A stretch of DNA of 64,000 bases, taken from the NCBI RefSeq assembly GCF_041080675.1, contig NZ_CP163520.1:7965501-8029500 (forward strand). The letters run 5' to 3'. The notes beneath the pieces were generated by a model. That model saw nothing but the letters and a program-made list of their open reading frames with translations, was not told the origin of the DNA and did not search any database. This document shows positions 1 through 8,114 of this stretch, piece after piece. This DNA comes from Streptomyces sp. cg36. GTDB taxonomy: Bacteria > Actinomycetota > Actinomycetes > Streptomycetales > Streptomycetaceae. Within the stretch, counting starts at the first letter, position 1; the number at the start of each line of letters is the position of its first letter. Made by a program: the position numbers and the translations under genes.

Positions 1-326
1 GTCTCGGGGGTGAGCAGCTGTGCATCTGGGGTGTCGTGGTGGGCACAGGTGCCGAGGGGGACGAGGGCGTAGTACCAGACGCCCGCGTCGTAGGCGTCGT
101 GGATGACGGGCCCGTCCGCCATGTGGTTGAGGTACGCGGCGACCGTGTCCGAGTCGCCGCTCTGTGCGGCAGCGTGGACGATGGCGGCGGAGATGCGGAC
201 GGTGTCGAAGGCCCGGCCGGTCGGCAGCATCGCCAGGCCGCCGATCATCCACTCCCCGCGGGCCGCCGGGGGTGCTGGGTGCGCGGACGCGAGCCAGTCG
301 GTGATGGCCGTGGTCTGGTCCGTCAT
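1..326 (-). CDS. Hypothetical protein, 5' part only (runs off left edge)
   Basis: Only the N-terminal ~108 codons are in the window. The ATG overlaps the stop of the upstream gene (323-325) as ATGA, so the two are translationally coupled. The visible protein has a WLASAHPAP start, a GEWMIGGLAMLPTGRAFDTV stretch and later GPVIHDAYDAGVWYYALVPL. I recognise this as the style of a small Streptomyces accessory protein found near helix-turn-helix regulator genes, but I cannot give it a function. It has no signal peptide or membrane segment in the visible part. Confidence 0.6.
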   Translation of the reverse strand, partial: MTDQTTAITDWLASAHPAPPAARGEWMIGGLAMLPTGRAFDTVRISAAIVHAAAQSGDSDTVAAYLNHMADGPVIHDAYDAGVWYYALVPLGTCAHHDTPDAQLLTPE

Positions 327-730
327 GAGCCCGCCTCAGCCGCCTCGACGTAACGGACCGCCACACCAAGGTCGTCGAGCCATGCGGCGAGTGCCGCCCG
401 TTCTGTCGGTGTGGTGGCGCTCATGTGGACGGCGGCCGGCGTGATGATCTCGGCGATACGGCCCTCCTCGGCGAGGCGGCTGACGCGCATGAGCGCGGGG
501 CGCTGGGATCGTGGCGGCCCCGACGAGCCGACGTCGTACAGCGCGGCGGTGATGGTCATCCCCCGTGCTGTGGCGTAGGCGCGTAGCGCACGCATGGCGC
601 TCTGGGGGTCTTGGCCGTCCGGGGCGTTGACATACAGGGCGACGATCGTCGGCGTCTCGGCGAGGCCGGTCGATGCGTCGGCGAGGGCCTGCCGCCGGGC
701 GGTGCCCTCAGCGGTGTGGCGCGTGACCAT
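323..730 (-). CDS. Small protein with serine-recombinase-like (resolvase) fold, probably catalytically dead
   Basis: A 135-residue protein. The ATG at 728-730 has GGAG seven bases upstream; a longer reading from a GTG at 796 would start inside a hairpin and is less likely. The pattern resembles a resolvase N-terminal domain: a strand IVALYVN, then a helix MRALRAYATARG, then DVGSSG, RPALMRV and a late WLDDLGVAVRYVE. In active serine recombinases the strand ends in YxRVS with the nucleophilic Ser. Here the equivalent is YVNAP and no Ser is present, so strand exchange is unlikely. There is no DNA-binding C-terminal domain. It is coupled to the next gene by ATGA overlap. Function is unknown; the fold assignment is inference. 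Confidence 0.6.
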   Translation of the reverse strand: MVTRHTAEGTARRQALADASTGLAETPTIVALYVNAPDGQDPQSAMRALRAYATARGMTITAALYDVGSSGPPRSQRPALMRVSRLAEEGRIAEIITPAAVHMSATTPTERAALAAWLDDLGVAVRYVEAAEAGS

Positions 731-781
731 GGTGGACTCCATGTCATCGGGGTCTGTGACGACAGGCTCCACCCACGCCAA

Positions 782-817
782 GGCCCCGACTATCACGACA
801 TGTTGATAGTCGGGGCC
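782..817 (-). terminator. Perfect 14-bp hairpin after the XRE-type regulator gene
   Basis: The arms GGCCCCGACTATCA (782-795) and TGATAGTCGGGGCC (804-817) are perfectly complementary around an 8-nt loop. It lies just after the regulator stop (834) and before the start of the next minus-strand gene (730). There is no T run, as is common for Streptomyces terminators. It could also be read as an operator, but its position fits a terminator. Confidence 0.7.
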
Positions 818-833
818 ACGGATTGGCGCTCAG

Positions 834-2018
834 TTATACGCCCAGCCAGGAGCCGTACGACAGGAACGAGTCCGGCAGCTGACGCTTCGCTGCCTCAAGC
901 CCCGCGTACGTCTCCCGGACCGTGAGGTGGTAGCGGGCCTGTTGCGGTGCCACCTTCCGCGCCCGCACTAGATTCCGAAACGACTCGCTGAGGTCACCCG
1001 TCCACATCTGGGCCCGCGCGACCTCGGCGTAGTGGTGGCTCCGCCGGGATGCCGGCCAGTCCGCAGGAATAACCAGTCCCCGCGCCGCCTGTGCTGCCTC
1101 CCCGTACTCGTCCAGCTCGGCGAGCACCGAGACCCGGTGGACACTGACATTCGTCGGTCCGAACGACAGCCAGTGCACATCGACGGCCTCGCCCGTGGAC
1201 TCGGCGAACCTCTTCGCCTCGTCAAGGTGCCCGGTTGCCCGCGCTCCTTCCTTCGAGCGCCCAGCCATGACGGCAGCGCCGAGATGCAACTGGCCTGTCA
1301 ACACATCGCGTTCCCGGCCGGCGTCGGCCTGTTCCAGCGTGCGCAAGCCGAGGTCGACGAGCCGTGCCCCGGTGCGGTACTGACCGGCGCGCAGGTAGGT
1401 GAGCGCGCGCATGTAGCGGTACATGCCGCCAACGACCGCGTCTGATCCGCGTTCGGCTGCCCAGTCCATGCGCGCGAGCGCGATCGTCGCCAGGTCATGG
1501 AAACCGAGCTTCGAGGCCACGTCGTACGCGGTGCGGTACGTGTTGGCGAGGAGCAACCAGGAGTTCCGGCTCGGTGCGGTGTGTGCGGCCGTCGTTGCCT
1601 CCTGGATAAGTCCGGGAACCTGGCTTGCGACCTGCTTGATCTCGCCCGCTCGCACCGCAACAAGGAGTGCCTCGGCATCGTCAGCCAGGAGCCGGTGTGC
1701 GCGGGGCCTGATGTCCGGATCGACTCCGAGGTCGTAGACGTCGAGGGCCTCGCGGATCGGCCTTATCAGCACGTCCAGTTCGTCGGCGCGAAGCTCGGTC
1801 ATGTACGGCTGGCCGGTTACGGTGGCGACCTCGACGCCGAGGGCGCGGGCGACGGCCCCGGCAACGTACGGCGAAGCCGGGATGACACCCTGTTCCGTCT
1901 TGGTCAGGGTGCTGTACGGGATGAGGGAGAGGTCCGCCAGGGCCCTCTGGGTGAGGTGGCGCTCCTGGCGTAGACGTTTGATTCGCGCGCCGGTGTGGTC
2001 ATGGGGTAGAGCGTGCAT
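834..2018 (-). CDS. XRE-family helix-turn-helix regulator with TPR-like C-terminal region
   Basis: A 394-residue cytoplasmic regulator. The start is the ATG at 2016-2018, with GGAG about ten bases upstream. The open frame continues 44 codons further but that stretch crosses a terminator hairpin. Residues ~10-65 form a Cro/CI helix-turn-helix (IKRLRQERHLTQRALADLS, then IPYSTLTKTEQG). The remaining ~320 residues are alpha-helical and alanine-rich with repeated 40-residue units (for example YRTAYDVASKLGFHDLATIA), typical of TPR-like sensor regions of Streptomyces XRE proteins. The two genes downstream are closely spaced and may be under its influence. The ligand is unknown. Confidence 0.8.
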   Translation of the reverse strand: MHALPHDHTGARIKRLRQERHLTQRALADLSLIPYSTLTKTEQGVIPASPYVAGAVARALGVEVATVTGQPYMTELRADELDVLIRPIREALDVYDLGVDPDIRPRAHRLLADDAEALLVAVRAGEIKQVASQVPGLIQEATTAAHTAPSRNSWLLLANTYRTAYDVASKLGFHDLATIALARMDWAAERGSDAVVGGMYRYMRALTYLRAGQYRTGARLVDLGLRTLEQADAGRERDVLTGQLHLGAAVMAGRSKEGARATGHLDEAKRFAESTGEAVDVHWLSFGPTNVSVHRVSVLAELDEYGEAAQAARGLVIPADWPASRRSHHYAEVARAQMWTGDLSESFRNLVRARKVAPQQARYHLTVRETYAGLEAAKRQLPDSFLSYGSWLGV

Positions 2019-2081
2019 ACTGGCTCCGTTCTGACTCGACACCAGAACGGTACCTGCGGTCGGCTCCGTGGGTACACGAAC

Positions 2082-2111
2082 AGCCCCGTCCCTGTTTCCG
2101 GGGGCGGGGCT
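2082..2111 (-). terminator. Hairpin terminator of the valine-catabolism operon
   Basis: AGCCCCGTCCC (2082-2092) pairs with GGGGGCGGGGCT (2100-2111) with one imperfect position and a 7-nt loop. It sits about 50 bases beyond the stop of the last operon gene (2164) and upstream of the next minus-strand start (2018). Confidence 0.65.
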
Positions 2112-2163
2112 CTCGTGCTTCGTAGGCCCGGCGGGCCCGCCGCCATGCACGCCGACGGTCAGG

Positions 2164-2940
2164 TCAGCCGTGCGTGAAGTGCGGCGGGCGTTTGTCGACG
2201 AAGGCGGACATGCCCTCTTTCTGGTCGGCGGTGGCGAACACCGCGTGGAACAGGCGGCGTTCGAAGCGGACGCCCTCGGTGAGGGTGGTTTCGAAGGCGC
2301 GGTTGACGGCCTCCTTGGCCATCATCGCGACCGGCTTGGACATCTCCGCGACGGTCGTCGCGACGGCGAGGGCCTCGGCGAGCAGCTCGTCGGCGGGGAC
2401 GATCCGCGAGACCAGCCCTGCGCGTTCGGCCTCGGCGGCGTCCATGGTGCGGCCGGTGAGACACAGCTCCATGGCCTTGGCCTTGCCGACGGCACGGGTC
2501 AGGCGCTGGGAGCCGCCGATGCCGGGGATGACACCCAGTTTGATCTCGGGCTGGCCGAACTTGGCGGTGTCGGCGGCCAGGAGGATGTCGCAGAGCATGG
2601 CGAGTTCACAGCCCCCGCCGAGGGCGTATCCGGCGACGGCGGCCAGGGTGGGGGTGCGGAGCTGGCCGAGGCGGTCCCAGGCGGTGAACCAGTCGGAGAG
2701 GTACATGTCCATGTAGCTCTGCGGGCGCATCTCCTTGATGTCCGCGCCGGCCGCGAAGGCTTTCGCGGAGCCGGTGAGGACGATGCAGCCCACGTCCGGG
2801 TCCCGGTCGAGCTCCTCGGTGAGGGCTACGACCTCGGTCATGACCTTCAGGTTCAGGGCGTTGAGGGCCTCGGGACGGTCGAGGGTGAGGAGGGCCACCC
2901 GCCCCTTGCGCTCCAGCAGGACGGTTTCGTAGGTGGTCAT
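2164..2940 (-). CDS. Enoyl-CoA hydratase (crotonase family)
   Basis: A 258-residue crotonase that hydrates a 2-enoyl-CoA; in this operon the likely substrate is methacrylyl-CoA from valine. The family marks are present: [11 protein letters not shown] forming the oxyanion hole, [15 protein letters not shown] with Glu112, and [16 protein letters not shown] with Glu132. These are the two catalytic acids of true hydratases. Length is standard. Its ATG (2938-2940) overlaps the mmsB stop as ATGA, so it is the last, translationally coupled gene of the operon. A hydratase is strongly supported; methacrylyl-CoA specificity is inferred from the neighbours. Confidence 0.93.
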   Translation of the reverse strand: MTTYETVLLERKGRVALLTLDRPEALNALNLKVMTEVVALTEELDRDPDVGCIVLTGSAKAFAAGADIKEMRPQSYMDMYLSDWFTAWDRLGQLRTPTLAAVAGYALGGGCELAMLCDILLAADTAKFGQPEIKLGVIPGIGGSQRLTRAVGKAKAMELCLTGRTMDAAEAERAGLVSRIVPADELLAEALAVATTVAEMSKPVAMMAKEAVNRAFETTLTEGVRFERRLFHAVFATADQKEGMSAFVDKRPPHFTHG

Positions 2941-3839
2941 GCGGTGGTTCCGTTCTCAGGTCGCAGGGTGCGGACGATGGCCGAGAAGTCGAGGTCGGCG
3001 CCCTCGGCCGCGGCGAACGCCGCGTACATTTCGGCGGCCTTGAGGCCCAGGGGCGCCTGGAGGTCGCCCGCCCGCAGGGCGTTGGCGGCGAGGCCGAGGT
3101 CCTTGGCCATCAAGGGGGCGGCGAAGCCGGGGCGGTAGTCGCGGTTGGCGGGGCTGGCCGGGACCGGGCCGGGCACGGGGCAGTTGACGGTGAGGGCCCA
3201 GCACTGCCCGGAGGCGGTGGAGGCGACGTCATAGAGGGCCTGGTGGTCGAGGCCCAGGCTCTCGGCGAGGACGAAGGCTTCGCTGACGCCGATCATCGAG
3301 ACGGCCAGGATCATGTTGTTGCAGATCTTCGCGGCCTGTCCGGCACCGGCCGCGCCGCAGTGCACGGCCTTCTTGCCCATGGCGGCGAGCAGCGGCTCGG
3401 CGGCGGCGAACTCGGCGTCGTCGCCGCCCGCCATGAAGGTGAGCGTGCCCGCCTCCGCGCCCACCACCCCGCCGGACACGGGGGCGTCCAGCCCCCGGTG
3501 ACCGGCCGCGACGACGGCCTCGTGCGCGGCCCGGGCGTCGGCGACGTCGATGGTGGAGCAGTCCACGAACAGCGTGCCCGGCCGGGCGGCGGCCAGCAGG
3601 CCCTGGTCGCGGTAGAGGGAGAGGACGTGGTGGCCCGCGGGGAGCATGGTGATCACCACGTCGGCGCGGGCCGCGGCCTCCGCCGCAGAGGCCGCGGGTT
3701 CGACCCCGGTCGCGGCGGCGGAGGCCAGCAGGGCGGGGACGAGGTCGAAGCCGAGGACGCGGTGTCCGGCCTCGACGAGGCGGGCGGCCATCGGGCCGCC
3801 CATGTGGCCGAGGCCGATGAACGCGACGGTGGTGCTCAC
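2937..3839 (-). CDS. mmsB: 3-hydroxyisobutyrate dehydrogenase
   Basis: A 300-residue NAD-dependent beta-hydroxyacid dehydrogenase oxidising 3-hydroxyisobutyrate to methylmalonate semialdehyde. The N-terminal Rossmann motif is [15 protein letters not shown]. The substrate motif is [22 protein letters not shown] and the catalytic Lys sits in [13 protein letters not shown]. The GTG start (3837-3839) has AGGAGG seven bases upstream and overlaps the preceding stop as GTGA; the open frame further upstream is not coding. Order and coupling place it between the HIBYL-CoA hydrolase and enoyl-CoA hydratase genes. Confidence 0.94.
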   Translation of the reverse strand: MSTTVAFIGLGHMGGPMAARLVEAGHRVLGFDLVPALLASAAATGVEPAASAAEAAARADVVITMLPAGHHVLSLYRDQGLLAAARPGTLFVDCSTIDVADARAAHEAVVAAGHRGLDAPVSGGVVGAEAGTLTFMAGGDDAEFAAAEPLLAAMGKKAVHCGAAGAGQAAKICNNMILAVSMIGVSEAFVLAESLGLDHQALYDVASTASGQCWALTVNCPVPGPVPASPANRDYRPGFAAPLMAKDLGLAANALRAGDLQAPLGLKAAEMYAAFAAAEGADLDFSAIVRTLRPENGTTA

Positions 3840-4921
3840 CAGACGACCTCCTGGGACGGGGCGATCGCGTCGAGGCGGAGCTCGCGCGTGCCGGGCGGGG
3901 CGAAGTAGCGGTCCACGTGTGCGGGGGTGACGTGCGCCAGCGTGGCTGGTGACCAGTGCGGGTCGCGGTCCTTGTCGATGACCTGGGCGCGGATGCCCTC
4001 CACCAGGTCGGCGGAGGCGAGCGCCGCGCAGGAGACGCGGTACTCCTGCTCCAGCACCCGCTCCAGCGGTCCCAGGTGGCGGGCCCGGCGGAGCGCGGCC
4101 AGGGTGACCTTGACGGCCGTGGGGGACTTGGACAGCAGGGTGTCGGCGGCCTCCTTGGCGGCGGGCACGCCCGAGGCCCGCAGCCGTTCGATGATCTCCT
4201 CGGCGGTGTCGGCGGCGTAGCAGTGGTCGATCCAGTCGCGGGCGGCGTCGAGCGTGCCGGGCGGTGGCTGCGTCACGTACCGCTCCAGGACGTCGTGCAC
4301 CGGTGAGGTGCTCAAATCCTTTACGAGAGGCGGCAGTTGCGAGGACGGTACGAAATGGTCGGCGAGCCCGCACAGCAGCGCGTCGGCGGCGCCCACGGGA
4401 GCCCCGGTCAACGCGAGGTGGGTGCCGAGTTCTCCGGGGGCCAGGGCGAGGAGATACGTACCGCCGACGTCGGGGACGAAGCCGATCCCGGTCTCGGGCA
4501 TCGCGACCTTGGACCGCTCGGTGACGATGCGGACGCTGCCGTGGGCCGAGACGCCGACTCCGCCGCCCATCACGATGCCGTCCATGAGGGCGACGTACGG
4601 TTTGGGGTAGCGGGCGATGAGCGCGTTGAGCCGGTACTCGTCCCGCCAGAAGTCCGCCGAGGCGGTACCGCCCGTGCGGGCGTCCTCGTGGATCGCGCGG
4701 ATGTCGCCGCCCGCGCACAGGCCCCGCTCGCCGGCGCCGTCGATGACGACCTGTGCGACGCGGGGATCGTCGGCCCAGGCCGAGAGCGCCTCATCGATCC
4801 GGAGCACCATGGGATGGGTCAGGGCGTTGAGGGCCTTGGGGCGGTTGAGGGTGATGTGGGCGGCGTGGCCCTCGGTCCGCAGCAGGACGTGGTCGTGTGC
4901 GGGATGGGGGGTGTGGTTCAT
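3836..4921 (-). CDS. 3-hydroxyisobutyryl-CoA hydrolase (crotonase superfamily)
   Basis: A 361-residue HIBYL-CoA hydrolase, which releases 3-hydroxyisobutyrate from its CoA ester and feeds MmsB. It has the HIBCH-type pattern rather than a plain hydratase: GLCAGGDIRAIHED, MDGIVMGGGVGVSAHG, and PETGIGFVPDVGGTYLL with the catalytic Glu and Asp. It also has the ~100-residue C-terminal extension ending near VDRYFAPPG. The ATG (4919-4921) overlaps the acyl-CoA dehydrogenase stop as ATGA. Cytoplasmic. Confidence 0.93.
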   Translation of the reverse strand: MNHTPHPAHDHVLLRTEGHAAHITLNRPKALNALTHPMVLRIDEALSAWADDPRVAQVVIDGAGERGLCAGGDIRAIHEDARTGGTASADFWRDEYRLNALIARYPKPYVALMDGIVMGGGVGVSAHGSVRIVTERSKVAMPETGIGFVPDVGGTYLLALAPGELGTHLALTGAPVGAADALLCGLADHFVPSSQLPPLVKDLSTSPVHDVLERYVTQPPPGTLDAARDWIDHCYAADTAEEIIERLRASGVPAAKEAADTLLSKSPTAVKVTLAALRRARHLGPLERVLEQEYRVSCAALASADLVEGIRAQVIDKDRDPHWSPATLAHVTPAHVDRYFAPPGTRELRLDAIAPSQEVVW

Positions 4922-6063
4922 CGCAGGGTCTCCGTCAGTCCGCGCGCGACGATCACGCGCATGACCTCGTTGGTGCCTTCGAGGATCTGGTGGACGCGCA
5001 GGTCGCGGACGATCTTCTCGATGCCGTACTCGCTCAAATAGCCGTAACCGCCGTGCAGTTGGAGCGCGGCGTCGGCCACCGCGTAGCCGGTGTCGGTGGC
5101 GAACCGCTTGGCCATCGCGCACAGGCGGGGAGCCAGCGGATCACCCGTGTCCAGGGCTTCGGCGGCTTGGCGGACCAGCGCCCGGGCGGCGGCCAGCTCG
5201 GTGGCCATGTCGGCCAGGCGGAACTGGAGCGCCTGGCGCTCCAGCAGTCGGCTGCCGAACGCCTCGCGGTCCGCCAGATGGGTCAGCGAGCGGTCGAGGG
5301 CGCTCTGGGCGCCGCCGAGCGAGCAGGCGGCGATGCCGAGCCGGCCGCCGTTGAGGCCGTTCATGGCGATGCGGAACCCGTCGCCCTCCGCGCCGAGCCG
5401 CCGGTCGGCGGGGACGCGGACGCCGTCGAGGACCACCTGGCGCGTCGGCTGGGCGTTCCAGCCCATCTTGCGTTCGTTGGGCCCGAAGGAGACGCCCGGG
5501 TCCTCGCGTGCGACGACGAACGCGGAGATGCCGCCCGGACCCGGTGCACCGGTGCGGGCCATGACCACATAGAGGCCGGCGGACCCGGCCCCCGAGATGA
5601 ACTGCTTGACGCCGCTCAGCACGTAGTGGTCGCCCTGCCGCTCGGCGCGGGTGGACAGCGCGGCGGCGTCCGAACCCGCGCCCGGTTCGGTCAGGCAGTA
5701 GCTGCCCAGGGTGGCCGCGGAGCACAGGTGGGGCAGCCAGCGGGCGCGCTGGGCGCCGTCGCCGTAGCGGTCGATCATCCAGGCGACCATGTTGTGGATG
5801 GAGAGGTACCCGGCGATGGACGGGCAGCCCGTCGCGAGCGTCTCGAAGACGAGGACGCCGTCGCTGCGGGACAGGGCCGAACCGCCGTGCTCCTCGCGGA
5901 CGTACACACCGGCGAGCCCGAGTGCGGCGGCCCGCTGGATGACGTCGATGGGGAAGTGCTTGTCCTGGTCCCAGGCGACGGCATGGGGGGCCAGCTGCTC
6001 CTGGGCGAAGTCGAGGGTGACCTCGGCCAGGGCGAGCTGGTCCTTGGTGAGGGTGGAGGTCAT
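4918..6063 (-). CDS. Acyl-CoA dehydrogenase, probably isobutyryl-CoA dehydrogenase
   Basis: A 381-residue FAD acyl-CoA dehydrogenase. Visible marks are YCLTEPGAGSDAAAL (FAD/substrate loop), ISGAGSAGLYVVMART, DREAFGSRLLERQALQF, QLHGGYGYLSEYGIEKIVRD and QILEGTNEVMRVIVARGL, where the Glu of LEGTNE is the expected catalytic base of the ACAD8-type enzymes. Within a valine operon the substrate is most likely isobutyryl-CoA (compare Streptomyces AcdH). The ATG lies five bases after the mmsA stop. Specificity is inferred from context and from the LEGTNEVMR signature. Confidence 0.9.
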   Translation of the reverse strand: MTSTLTKDQLALAEVTLDFAQEQLAPHAVAWDQDKHFPIDVIQRAAALGLAGVYVREEHGGSALSRSDGVLVFETLATGCPSIAGYLSIHNMVAWMIDRYGDGAQRARWLPHLCSAATLGSYCLTEPGAGSDAAALSTRAERQGDHYVLSGVKQFISGAGSAGLYVVMARTGAPGPGGISAFVVAREDPGVSFGPNERKMGWNAQPTRQVVLDGVRVPADRRLGAEGDGFRIAMNGLNGGRLGIAACSLGGAQSALDRSLTHLADREAFGSRLLERQALQFRLADMATELAAARALVRQAAEALDTGDPLAPRLCAMAKRFATDTGYAVADAALQLHGGYGYLSEYGIEKIVRDLRVHQILEGTNEVMRVIVARGLTETLR

Positions 6064-6068
6064 GGCGC

Positions 6069-7568
6069 TCACCCCATCGTCGGGATGGTGAAGCTCGCGC
6101 CCTCCTTGACCCCGGAGGGCCAGCGCGAGGTGACGGTCTTGGTGCGGGTGTAGAAGCGGATCGAGTCCGGTCCGTGCTGGTTGAGGTCCCCGAACCCGGA
6201 CCGCTTCCAGCCGCCGAAGGTGTGGTACGCGACGGGCACCGGGATGGGGACGTTGACGCCGACCATGCCGGTGTTGACCCGGCGGGTGAACTCGCGGGCG
6301 GTGTCCCCGTCGCGGGTGAAGACGGCCACACCGTTGCCGTACGGGTGCTCGCTGGGCAGGCGCAGCGCCTCCTCGAAGTCGGCGGCCCGCACGACGGTGA
6401 GTACGGGGCCGAAGATCTCCTCGCGGTAGACGCGCATCTGCGGGGAGACGCGGTCGAAGAGGGTGGCGCCCGCGAAGTAGCCGTTCTCGTGACCGGGCAG
6501 GGTGAACCCGCGCCCGTCCACGACGAGTTCGGCGCCCTCGTTCACCCCGATGTCGACGTAGCGGTTCACCCGGTCCAGGGCGTCGCGGCTGACCAGGGGA
6601 CCGAAGTCCGCCTCCGGGTCGTCGGAGCGGCCGATCTTGAGGGTGGCGATCCGGTCCTTGAGGGCGGTGACCAGGCGGTCCGCCGTCTCCTCGCCCACGG
6701 GTACGGCCACGGAGATGGCCATGCAGCGCTCGCCCGCCGAGCCGTATCCGGCGCCGATCAGTGCGTCCACGGCCTGGTCGAGGTCGGCGTCGGGCATCAC
6801 GACCATGTGGTTCTTGGCGCCGCCGAAGCACTGGGCGCGCTTGCCGTGCGCGGCGGCGGTGGCGTAGATGTGCGCGGCGATCGGGGTGGAGCCGACGAAG
6901 CCGACGGCCTGGACGCGCGGGTCCTCCAGGAGCGTGTCGACGGCTTCCTTGCCGCCGTTGACGACGTTCAGCACGCCCGGCGGCAGGCCCGCCTCCAAGA
7001 ACAGCTCCGCGAGGCGCAGCGGTACGGACGGATCGCGCTCGGACGGCTTGAGGATGAAGGCGTTGCCGCAGGCCAGGGCGGGGGCGGCCTTCCAGAGCGG
7101 GATCATCGCCGGGAAGTTGAACGGGGTGATGCCGGCGACCACGCCGAGCGGGCCGCGCAGCGAGTGCACGTCGATGCCGGTGCCGGCGTTGTCGGTGAAC
7201 TCGCCCTTGAGCAGGTGCGGGATCCCCGCGGCGAACTCGACCACCTCCAGGCCGCGTTGCAGGTCGCCGTGGGCGTCGGCGATCGTCTTGCCGTGCTCGG
7301 CCGACAGCAGGCGGGCCAGCGCGTCGCGCTCGCCCTCGACGAGCTGGAGGAAGCGCAGCAGGACGCGGGCGCGCCGCTGGGGGTTCCACTGGCCCCAATC
7401 GGCCTGCGCTGACTCGGCGTTGGCGATCGCCGCCTCGGTGTCGGCGCGCCCGGCCAGCGGGACGCGGGCCTGGACGGCGCCGGTGTTCGGGTCGTGGACG
7501 TCGGAGAAGAGCCCGGACGTGCCGGTGGTGTGCTTTCCGCCGATGAAGTGGGTGAGTTCTCGGACCAT
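6069..7568 (-). CDS. mmsA: CoA-acylating methylmalonate-semialdehyde dehydrogenase
   Basis: A 499-residue aldehyde dehydrogenase that converts methylmalonate semialdehyde to propionyl-CoA with NAD and CoA. Landmarks are GVVAGITPFNFPAMIPLWK, GFVGSTPIAAHIY, CFGGAKNHMVVMPDAD and GYGSAGERCMAISVAVPVG with the catalytic Cys near residue 285, then EEIFGPVL. The GERCM context and AKNHMV are typical of MmsA rather than general ALDHs. It is the first gene of the five-gene operon. The upstream leader carries a cobalamin riboswitch about 200 nt before the ATG, which is notable because propionyl-CoA is further metabolised by the B12-dependent methylmalonyl-CoA mutase. Confidence 0.94.
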   Translation of the reverse strand: MVRELTHFIGGKHTTGTSGLFSDVHDPNTGAVQARVPLAGRADTEAAIANAESAQADWGQWNPQRRARVLLRFLQLVEGERDALARLLSAEHGKTIADAHGDLQRGLEVVEFAAGIPHLLKGEFTDNAGTGIDVHSLRGPLGVVAGITPFNFPAMIPLWKAAPALACGNAFILKPSERDPSVPLRLAELFLEAGLPPGVLNVVNGGKEAVDTLLEDPRVQAVGFVGSTPIAAHIYATAAAHGKRAQCFGGAKNHMVVMPDADLDQAVDALIGAGYGSAGERCMAISVAVPVGEETADRLVTALKDRIATLKIGRSDDPEADFGPLVSRDALDRVNRYVDIGVNEGAELVVDGRGFTLPGHENGYFAGATLFDRVSPQMRVYREEIFGPVLTVVRAADFEEALRLPSEHPYGNGVAVFTRDGDTAREFTRRVNTGMVGVNVPIPVPVAYHTFGGWKRSGFGDLNQHGPDSIRFYTRTKTVTSRWPSGVKEGASFTIPTMG

Positions 7569-7664
7569 GGATGCCTGCTCTCGTCAGGTCGGCTCCGGGG
7601 ATGGCACGGCTGGCCGGCGGACGGCACCCGGATCGGGGTGCGCCGCTGCGGCGGGCCGTGAGAA

Positions 7665-7736
7665 CTACGAGCGCGCGGACGTGGTGTGTGCGCGCTCCGC
7701 CGGATCACCAGGGTCGTGGGTACAAACCGGTGCCAT
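7665..7736 (-). CDS. Possible 23-residue leader peptide between riboswitch and mmsA
   Basis: The ATG at 7734-7736 has GGAG nine bases upstream on the minus strand, and the frame closes at a TAG (7665-7667). An in-frame ATG five codons earlier is also possible. The peptide begins MAPVCTHDPG and resembles nothing I know. It follows directly after the B12 box, where the first gene controlled by the riboswitch should start, so it could be a leader peptide, a remnant of a lost riboswitch-controlled gene, or chance. Confidence 0.2.
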   Translation of the reverse strand: MAPVCTHDPGDPAERAHTTSARS

Positions 7737-7771
7737 GCGTGTCTGCTCCATCCTCGTGGACAACACGGAAC

Positions 7772-7919
7772 ATCCGCGGCCGGTATCCTGACTCCCGGAT
7801 CACCATGTGCCGCCCGCCTTCCCGACAGACCTCGTCAGTGGCGTGTGGATGGCAGCACACTCCCCGGTCACAGTGGCGGGACCGTGCCGGATTCACACCG
7901 GCTTCCCTGCACCGCGGAC
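7772..7919 (-). promoter_or_regulatory. Cobalamin (B12) riboswitch
   Basis: Read on the minus strand, the conserved core appears as GAAGCCGGTGTGAATCCGGC (about 7884-7905), followed by ACGGTCCCGCCACTGTGACC. The 3' B12 box is GAGTCAGGATACCGGCCG (7778-7795). The P1 stem forms between GTCCGCGG (7912-7919) and CCGCGGAT (7772-7779) with one G-U pair. Spacing and order match the AdoCbl-type riboswitch family. The element points toward mmsA. Such elements normally lower expression when cobalamin is abundant. Confidence 0.92.
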
Positions 7920-8114
7920 CTACTTCCCCGAAGATATAGTTGGACGTCCTAGTAAGTCCAGAGCTTCCCTGACGCGCCTACAGCCGGACCACGCGCATCG
8001 TCTCCCTCCTCCCGGCGGCCACCGGCATCGTTGCGGGCCCCGGGCGCGCCGCTGACCTGGCCGGACGCGCCCCTTGGGGTCCGGGCCGCCGGCGGGCCCG
8101 TGACTGACGAAGCG

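Larger units (their letters stand above)
7569..8114. other. Intergenic region holding the mmsA leader and riboswitch
   Basis: There is no convincing full-size gene in these 546 bases. The minus strand carries a cobalamin riboswitch (7772-7919), a possible short peptide ORF (7665-7736) and the mmsA ribosome site. Around 7621-7648 an imperfect hairpin (GGCACCC/GGGTGCG) lies between riboswitch and mmsA and could serve as expression platform or attenuator. The 7920-8114 part contains a GGACGTCC palindrome and presumably the leader promoter, but no -35/-10 could be fixed with confidence. Confidence 0.6.

Noticed and set aside
2019..2150. N-terminal extension of the XRE-type regulator
   Set aside because: The extra 44 codons cross a terminator hairpin and have no ribosome site; the ATG at 2018 is well supported.
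7805..7945. Plus-strand short open frames across the 7.8-7.95 kb region
   Set aside because: The region is explained by the minus-strand cobalamin riboswitch; the open frames are by-products of base composition.
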